A DNA stretch of 64,000 nucleotides. Source: Spongilla lacustris. Taxonomy: Eukaryota > Porifera > Demospongiae > Spongillida > Spongillidae. The position numbers and the translations under genes were made by a program. Under the pieces are notes generated by a model. That model saw only the letters and a list, made by a program, of their open reading frames with translations. It did no database searches and was not told the origin of the DNA. Positions 56,480 through 64,000 of this stretch are shown here, piece after piece. How positions within the stretch are numbered: the first letter of the stretch is position 1; each line of letters begins with the position of its first letter. The stretch lies in the NCBI GenBank assembly GCA_949361645.1, contig OX442421.1, forward strand, positions 7,022,888 through 7,086,887. The letters run 5' to 3'.

Positions 56480-57651
56480 ATGTCTGCAACTATTCATCTT
56501 AGTAGAGCGGACCGGGTGTTGGAAATAAGCCTCCGAAGTTACTCAGCTCAACAGTTAGCACGAATGTTCAATGTTGAGCAAGATACGATATGGCTCAAAA
56601 GCAGGTACAAAGATGGCCATATATATTTTCCGAATCCTGACGGCATGTTTGACCTGCTGAACGATGGAGTACTTCCTCATGCGGAGCTTATCGTTGAAGG
56701 CGAGCCAAGGCAGGTGCAGGGGCAGGCCAGTCAACCTAGCTGCAGCGGTTTAAACACGCGTAGCTCCGCTGTCATGGATAGTACTCCTCCTCGTTACTCG
56801 CCTGGATCGCAGTTTACATCCATAACAGCCCATAGAGGAAAGCGACCTTTAGAAGAGGTTACCTATCGTTTGAAGATCATTCAAGCGACCGTGACTTTCG
56901 CCGGTCCTGGTAGCAAGAAACCAACGTTTGAATGCCACGGGCAGGCGTTTTTCGAGATTACCGAGTCCAATGCCAACGTACCTGCTTTACTAGTTGCAGT
57001 TCGAACTGAATTCGGCGAGGATTATACCATCGTGACAGGAGACGGACTGGAAGTAAAAGATTCTTTTGGCACGCAAGGTTAGTATATACATATATTATTA
57101 TTATAGTTTACGCTTTACTGCATATACATGTATTTATTCGTCTTAAAATAGGATTGAAGTTTTGGAAAGTGAACGCACGAAGATTTTACGCTGTTCCTGA
57201 TGAATCAATCGGAAAACCTTTCAAAATGCCGCGAGCAGGACAAATGGCGGGTTCAGATGCCTCATCACAGGTGCCGTGCAATGACTGTTGCCGTGACATT
57301 GTCGATGACATTAAAAGAAAACTGGAGTTGACATTTAAAGTAGCTGCAGCGACGAGGATACCAATAGGTTTGCAGAAGTTACTCGCTGATGGTTTCAAGT
57401 GCAAAATCTGCAGAGCTGTCATTAAACCCCCTGTCATAGCTTCAAACTGTTGTAAACAGCTATTAGGCTGTGACTCCTGCATTAAGACATGGTATCAAGA
57501 TAGTCCCACAACAAAAAATTGTCCTGGGTGCAACAAAGAGAGAGGATTTTCGGAAACAATGAGACTGCACGGACTTGACGAGCTGCTTCTGGCAACTAAA
57601 GATGTAGCTGAAGACATTTTGGATGATGCCATATCCGTCGATAGTGACTAA
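56480..57651 (+). CDS. RING/U-box-like zinc protein paired with the integrase, 2 exons
   Basis: Exons 56480-57077 and 57152-57651 join in phase (GTQ-GLKFWKV) to about 365 residues. Residues 1-200 have no recognised domain; they contain a proline/serine-rich linker and a region starting YRLKIIQATVTF. Residues about 295-345 form a cysteine-rich RING-like finger with CKICRAVIKPP, a Cys-Cys pair, a CDSCIKTWY segment and a CPGC end, followed by MRLHGLDELL. The tail is acidic. RING proteins are usually ubiquitin ligases; the substrate is unknown. The family partner elsewhere, as I remember it, is the same integrase-core gene, so the pair probably travels as a unit. Confidence 0.75.
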
Positions 57652-58230
57652 CATGTGTACTACTGAGTATACACGCACGCATACATGCATATATGTACAT
57701 GTATGCTGAATCAAAAATTGTATTCCACGCGGGACGTTACTAAAAGGTTCCCGTCGTAACATTTAATAAACAGATTGAAGTTGCTATAATGGCATTAATT
57801 ATAGTTATATACATGCTGAATTAAGATACATGAGCTGGACCGATATGAATCAGCAGAGGAGCATGAGGACATATAGTCAATGAAGTGCATGATCATGATA
57901 CGCAAACAACAATTGTACATGGAACTGAACATTTGTATTTGAAGGGTAATGGCTCAAGAAATCTTAATTATACAAGTTGGATGAGAAGCTGCTGCTATAC
58001 ACCACTAATGCAGTGAATTGCAACCATATATCGCATTCCTTCAGTGGACAGCTTATACTATTTTGTATTTGTGTATGTGGGTGTATGTGTGCGTGTGTGC
58101 ATGTATGTGTATGTGTGTGCATACATATGTGTATGTGTGTGTGTGTGTGTGTGTCATGCACAGATTATGTATCCATGCATGAAATATATGCACACATGTA
58201 CATAATACACCCTGAAAAGGACATGTCTAT
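57652..58230. other. 3' flank with GT microsatellite
   Basis: No gene. A GTGTATGTGTGT-type simple repeat lies at 58070-58155. Confidence 0.65.
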
Positions 58231-58626
58231 TGTCCTGAATGTCCACCCGGGGGTACAATTGTATACCTGGGTGGACAGCAAAAAAAGTTTTTGCCGTTCA
58301 GTCATAGAAGGGACCTAGTGGCATTTAACTGTACTGGCTTATACGTGTACATGTAGTACAAGTCTTTTCAGGATTGGGCCGAGATAAGCAAGGCTTAAAT
58401 CCTTTTTGTACTCGTAAAAGGAGCTGTGCTAGCGGATCGGTTGGAACGTAATGAATAGGTCCGCTAGCACGGGTCATTTTACGAGTACTACATGTGTAAA
58501 TTGATTTAAGCCTTACTTATCTCAGCCCAATCCTAAAAAGACTTGCTCTGTACCATTAAATGCAACTATGAATGGCCAAAAAAATTTTTGTTATCCACCA
58601 GCACAATTGTACCCCCCCTCAGGACA
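58231..58626. mobile_element. 396-base nested palindrome
   Basis: The outer ends are tgtcctga and tcaggaca, with ggggtacaattgt and its inverse just inside. A second inverted pair (agtcttttcaggattgggcc and a near inverse) lies inside that, and a gctagcgga / tccgctagc pair is at the centre. The left end alone also folds (gtccacccgg / ctgggtggac). There is no coding capacity. It is likely a foldback element; no clear target duplication was found. Confidence 0.7.
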
Positions 58627-59098
58627 TTAGTCTACATCGTCATCCTATTGCAGTGGGCAGTGTAATTGATACATGTACACTGGAACTGCCCTGTTATACA
58701 GCAGCTTCTGATATTTGCAACTAGACATCTGATTCAAAGATGCGCCTAAGCAGGGGATAATTTGTCACTGAAGATTTAATAGCCAAGTTATATATATATA
58801 TTGATCCTGGTTCCGTCACAAGCACTTGAACACTATGCAGAACTTCAGAGAAAGACTTAGTACTACAAAAAGTTACACCTAATTGTTATCCTGTAATACT
58901 GTGCAGAAGCATTCATATTGCTCAACAGTTTATTTATATTTTTGTTACAATTAAAGTTACCGTGGAAACATACACCTTGATAAGATCTACACATACATAT
59001 ATATACATGCATACATACACACATATACATAAATACCTACCTACCTACCTATATGTACCTACCTACATACATACATAGTACTAGATACACTGACATTG
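58627..59098. other. Spacer with possible remnant of the integrase gene 3' end
   Basis: About 50 bases near 58949 (acaattaaagttaccgtgga) resemble the 3' end of the integrase gene at 54858 (acaattgaaagttactgtgga) in the same orientation. This hints at an old tandem duplication. A TACA/TACC microsatellite follows at about 58990-59090. Confidence 0.45.
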
Positions 59099-62000
59099 AC
59101 AAACAACACATCACATTTGAACAGATCATCCTTTTAACCATATCGTGTACTAACATGAAACGATAATACTATCACAGTTTCACACAGATACATGTAAGAC
59201 CTCCTTCATTATGTTCTCATCATGGCAACTAGATACAATACTCTGATCTTGAGTAACCACCTTAGAATTGTCCATGGGAGGGAGGGAGGGAGGAAGGAAG
59301 GGAGGGGGAGGATACCTTAAGGATAAAGGTCATTAATATGACCTTATGACCTTACAGAAACCTTCCTCCTTGCCCTCTCCCGCCCTCCTGCCAGAGGGAG
59401 GGACAGGGAGATCAAACACCCAGTGCAAACAGAATAATGACGATTGAGTATACTACATGTACATGTAGGTATATGTACGAAGACTACATGTAAATGTAGA
59501 GAACATAAATATACATGCCCACAAGTGTAAATGTTCCACATTGAGGGGGATGGGGAGAGGGGGAGGAGGGAGGGGAGGGAGGAGGGAGGGAGGGAGGGAG
59601 GGGAAGGAGGAAGGAGGGAGGAGGGAAGGAGGAGGGAGGAGGAGGGAGGAAGGAGGGAGGGAGGGAGGGAGGAGGGAGGGAGGAAGGAGGGAGGAGGGGA
59701 GGTGAGAGGGGGGAAGGAGGGAGGGAGGGAGGAAGGAGGGGAGGAGGGAGGGTACCTTAAGGGTAAAGGTCATTGATCTATAGCTAAACTGTCAATAAAT
59801 GTGACCATACATTAATGACAATATGACCGTACAGAAACCTCCTTGCCCTCTCCCTCCCTCCCTTCCTTCACTTCACTCCCTCCCTCTGGCTCCCCTCACT
59901 CCTTGCCCTGAGCCCCGCCTGAGGGAGGGAGGGAGGTGGAGATCAAACACCCGGTGCAAACAGAAATGACGATTTATTTATTTTAGGTATACTAGGTATA
60001 TGTAGGAAGACTACATGTACATTTATATAGAACGTAAATATAAAAACAGTATACAATGTACATGCCCGCAAGCGTATGTGTTCCACGTTGAGGGGGATGG
60101 GGAGAGCGGGAGGGAGGGAGGGAGGGAGGGAGGGAGGGAGGGAGGGAGGGAGGGAGGGAGGGAAGTAGGGAGGGAGGGAGGGAGGGAGGGAGGGAGGGAG
60201 GGAGGAGGGAAGGAGGAGGGAGGAGGAGGGAGGAAGGAGGGAGGGAGGGAGGAGGGAGGGAGGAAGGAGGGAGGAGGGGAGGAGGGAGGGAGGAAGGAGG
60301 GAGGAGGGGAGGAGGGAGGGAGGGAGGAGGGGAGGAGGGAGGGGAGGAGGGAGGGAGGAAGGAGGGAGGAGGGGAGGAGGGAGGGTACCTTAAGGGTAAA
60401 GGTCATTGATCTATAGCAAAACTGTCAATAAATGTGACCATACATTAATGACAATATGACCTTACAGAAACCTCCTTGCCCTCTCCCTCCCTCCCTTCAC
60501 TTCACTCCCTCCCTCTGGCCCCCCTCACTCCTTACCCTGAGCCCTCCCCTCCATCCCCCTCCATCAGGACTGCCTGAGGGAGGGAGGGAGGTGGAGATCA
60601 AACACCCGTTGCAAACAGAAATGACGATTTATTTATTTTATGTATACTAGGTATATGTAGGAAGACTACATGTACATTTATATAGAACATAAATATAAAA
60701 ACAGTATACAATGTACATGCCCACAAGCGTATGTGTTCCACGTTGAGGGGGAGGGAGGATGGGGGAGGGAGGGAGGGAGGGAGGGAGGGAGGGAGGGAGG
60801 GAGGGAGGGAGGGAGGGAGGGAGGGAGGGAGGGAGGGAGGGAGGGAGGGAGGGAGGGAGGGAGGGAGGGAGGGAGGGAGGGAGGGAGGGAGGGAGGGAGG
60901 GAGGGAGGGAGGGAGGGAGGGAGGGAGGGAGGGAGGGAGGGAGGGAGGGAGGGAGGGAGGGAGGGAGGGAGGGAGGGAGGGGGGGAGGGAGGGAGGGAAG
61001 TAGGGAGGGAGGGAGGGAGGGAGGGAGGGAGGGAGGGAGGGAGGGAGGGAGGGAGGAGGGAAGGAGGAGGGAGGAGGGAGGAAGGAGGGAGGGAGGGAGG
61101 AGGGAGGGAGGAAGGAGGGAGGAGGGGAGGAGGGAGGGAGGAAGGAGGGAAGAGGGGAGGAGGGAGGGAGGGAGGAGGGGAGGAGGGAGGGGAGGAGGGA
61201 GGGAGGAAGGAGGGAGGAGGGGAGGAGGGAGGGTACCTTAAGGGTAAAGGTCATTGATCTATAGCAAAACTGTCAATAAATGTGACCATACATTAATGAC
61301 AATATGACCTTACAGAAACCTCCTTGCCCTCTCCCTCCCTCCCTTCACTTCACTCCCTCCCTCTGGCCCCCCTCACTCCTTACCCTGAGCCCTCCCCTCC
61401 ATCCCCCTCCATCAGGACTGCCTGAGGGAGGGAGGGAGGTGGAGATCAAACACCCGTTGCAAACAGAAATGACGATTTATTTATTTTATGTATACTAGGT
61501 ATATGTAGGAAGACTACATGTACATGTATATAGAACATAAATATAAAAACAGTATACAATGTACATGCCCACAAGCGTATGTGTTCCACGTTGAGGGGGA
61601 GGGAGGATGGGGGAGGGAGGGAGGGAGGGAGGGAGGGAGGGAGGGAGGGAGGGAGGGAGGGAGGGAGGGAGGGAGGGAGGGAGGGAGGGAGGGAGGGAGG
61701 GAGGGAGGGAGGGAGGGAGGGAGGGAGGGAGGGAGGGAGGGAGGGAGGGAGGGAGGGAGGGAGGGAGGGAGGGAGGGAGGGAGGGAGGGAGGGAGGGAGG
61801 GAGGGAGGGAGGGAGGGAGGGAGGGAGGGAGGGAGGGAGGGAGGGAGGGAGGGAGGGAGGGAGGGAGGGAGGAGGGAAGGAGGAGGAGGGAGGAGGAGGG
61901 AGGAAGGAGGGAGGGAGGGAGGAGGGAGGGAGGAAGGAGGGAGGAGGGGAGGAGGGAGGGAGGAAGGAGGGAGGAGGGGAGGAGGGAGGGACGAAGGAGG

Positions 62001-62907
62001 GAGGAGGGGAGGAGGGAGGGGAGGAGGGAGGGAGGAGGGGAGGAGGGAGGGAGGAAGGAGGGAGGAGGGGAGGAGGGAGGGTACCTTAAGGGTAAAGGTC
62101 ATTGATCTATAGCTAAACTGTCAATAAATGTGACCATACATTAATGACAATATGACCTTACAGAAACCTCCTTGCCCTCTCCCTCCCTCCCTTCACTTCA
62201 CTCCCTCCCTCTGGCCCCCCTCACTCCTTACCCTGAGCCCTCCCCTCCATCCCCCTCCATCAGGACTGCCTGAGGGAGGGAGGGAGGTGGAGATCAAACA
62301 CCCGTTGCAAACAGAAATGACGATTTATTTATTTTATGTATACTAGGTATATGTAGGAAGACTACATGTACATTTATATAGAACATAAATATAAAAACAG
62401 TATACAATGTACATGCCCACAAGCGTATGTGTTCCACGTTGAGGGGGAGGGAGGATGGGGGAGGGAGGGAGGGAGGGAGGGAGGGAGGGAGGGAGGGAGG
62501 GAGGGAGGGAGGGAGGGAGGGAGGGAGGGAGGGAGGGAGGGAGGGAGGGAGGGAGGGAGGGAGGGAGGGAGGGAGGGAGGGAGGGAGGGAGGGAGGGAGG
62601 GAGGGAGGGAGGGAGGGAGGGAGGGAGGGAGGGAGGGAGGGAGGGAGGGAGGGAGGGAGGGAGGGAGGGAGGGAGGGAGGGAGGGAGGGAGGGGGGGAGG
62701 GAGGGAGGGAAGTAGGGAGGGAGGGAGGGAGGGAGGGAGGGAGGGAGGGAGGGAGGGAGGAGGGAAGGAGGAGGGAGGAGGGAGGAAGGAGGGAGGGAGG
62801 GAGGAGGGAGGGAGGAAGGAGGGAGGAGGGGAGGAGGGAGGGAGGAAGGAGGGAAGAGGGGAGGAGGGAGGGAGGGAGGAGGGGAGGAGGGAGGGGAGGA
62901 GGGAGGG
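59099..62907 (-). repeat. Right arm: higher-order GGGA satellite, reverse orientation
   Basis: This is the reverse complement of the left-arm unit. It contains gttccacgttgagggggatg-type sequence at about 59533 (diverged), 60082, 60739, 61587 and 62435. The last two full periods are both 848 bases and the units are nearly identical, which indicates recent amplification. The inner end (59110-59280) is homologous, inverted, to 54450-54645. The array runs into the assembly gap. The G-rich strand here is the plus strand. Confidence 0.95.
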
Positions 62908-63107
62908 NNNNNNNNNNNNNNNNNNNNNNNNNNNNNNNNNNNNNNNNNNNNNNNNNNNNNNNNNNNNNNNNNNNNNNNNNNNNNNNNNNNNNNNNNNNNN
63001 NNNNNNNNNNNNNNNNNNNNNNNNNNNNNNNNNNNNNNNNNNNNNNNNNNNNNNNNNNNNNNNNNNNNNNNNNNNNNNNNNNNNNNNNNNNNNNNNNNNN
63101 NNNNNNN
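62908..63107. other. Assembly gap of 200 N
   Basis: Exactly 200 N residues interrupt the GGGA satellite; such a round number is a scaffolding placeholder. The true satellite length is unknown. Confidence 0.99.
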
Positions 63108-64000
63108 TCTACCTGGTTCTTCACTGGGCGTAATCGGAATCGCCGTCTACAAAAAAAAAATCAGATTTTTATAACAGAGATCGCTTAATACGTAAAAGTA
63201 CCCTCTTCGACTAAAACACACAATGCGCAGTCGAAATCATTTGCAAGAGAATTTTTTGGTATAGGACGGTTCCACAAAGGTACGCTTGGTAAGACGACTT
63301 TCGCGGTCAAAAATCGATATAGCGCGGACGCGATACTATCATAGCCACGGTGGCTTAATAAAAACCCCACGGTTGACTACAACAGACTGTGCACAATCTC
63401 ATTTTGTACAGATTACTTGCTCGCAGTGATGCCGCGGCCAGCTTTTTACAATCCAGTCACGTTCACGGCTGGCCGTTTGGATGTAAACGGTCACGTTCAC
63501 GGTCAAAGATGGACCGTATGATTTCAATACGGTCACGTACACGGCTGGCCGTCAGCCGTCAAAATTTTATACGGTTACGGACGATCAGTAATTATGCTTG
63601 GCATGCTTGTATCAATAGAAATGGTTCATGAACGATATGGTAGTACAAGTGTGAAAGAGCAGATTCAATTAACTAAAGTCTTTATTGCATCTGAGAAAGA
63701 GAACAGATTCAACCCTGGCTGGATCCAACCTCCATGTTCACAATGAGTTTTAACTGGGAGAGAACTGGCTCGCATGCACGTGGAATCCACGCGATAACAC
63801 CTTCTTTTTTGCAAACAGAGCATAATCATGGCATGTCTCGTCCCCAGACCCACATTCGGCAGCAGCGGATGGATTACATCATCGTTACGCGCGAATGCAA
63901 TATCAGGCTGGGGACGAAACTATGTCATGGCGAGGGGACAACTTAAAATGGTTCCATAACGGTAAACCACATGTTGGTGACAGTCGGGTGTGCTGCAGCC
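63108..64000. other. Window end, no gene; repeated cggtcacgttcacgg words
   Basis: acggtcacgt(t/a)cacgg recurs several times at 63460-63550 with cggctggccgt motifs. At about 63837-63925 a weak inverted pair (ctcgtccccagaccc and ggctggggacga) resembles the termini of the 17253-17365 hairpin and may be a decayed relative. No exon was found. Confidence 0.45.

Overview
The window is eukaryotic and almost certainly from a marine invertebrate animal. Genes are split by short GT-AG introns (many of 50-110 bases), and there is an ankyrin-Roc-COR-Death gene and a RAG1-like RING gene. Mobile DNA includes an Ngaro/DIRS-type element, a Ty3/gypsy element and several foldback elements. A demosponge would fit the compact genes and the Roc-COR-Death architecture, but nothing here proves the phylum. 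Exon structures below were reconstructed by eye from reading-frame continuity, splice phase and family conservation.

Layout. 1-5020 and 6425-7045 hold a degenerate satellite. An intronless RBM34/Nop12-type gene (8464-9552, +) converges on a complete 20-exon FIG4 phosphoinositide phosphatase gene (9782-17024, -). Seven of the FIG4 introns each carry a different tandem repeat. Next on the minus strand come the 3' exons of an ankyrin-Roc-COR-Death gene (17756-30855). Its long intron between the P-loop exon and the following exon has been invaded by an Ngaro-like element with split direct repeats (25045-29946, +). Upstream lies a RAG1-like RING/transposase-derived gene (33111-41054, -). It is broken by an intact gypsy element with two identical LTRs (36418-40879, +) and by further small lesions.

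42034-44070 is a 43-base minisatellite with higher-order structure. 44-49 kb is gene-poor and holds a foldback element (46071-46900) and a long-TIR element with 9-base target duplications (47896-49056). From about 49.98 to 62.9 kb there are two large blocks of the same CCCT/GGGA-rich satellite in opposite orientation. They flank a compact two-gene cassette: an integrase-core gene (54870-56356, -) and a divergent RING-like gene (56480-57651, +), sharing a 123-base intergenic promoter. A 200-N assembly gap follows (62908-63107).

How the parts relate. FIG4 and RBM34 are ordinary host genes. The Roc-COR-Death gene is probably a signalling scaffold GTPase. The RAG1-like gene, the integrase/RING cassette and the retroelements record successive waves of mobile DNA, with elements nested in one another and in host introns. 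The most unusual structure is the integrase/RING cassette placed centrally between inverted satellite arms.
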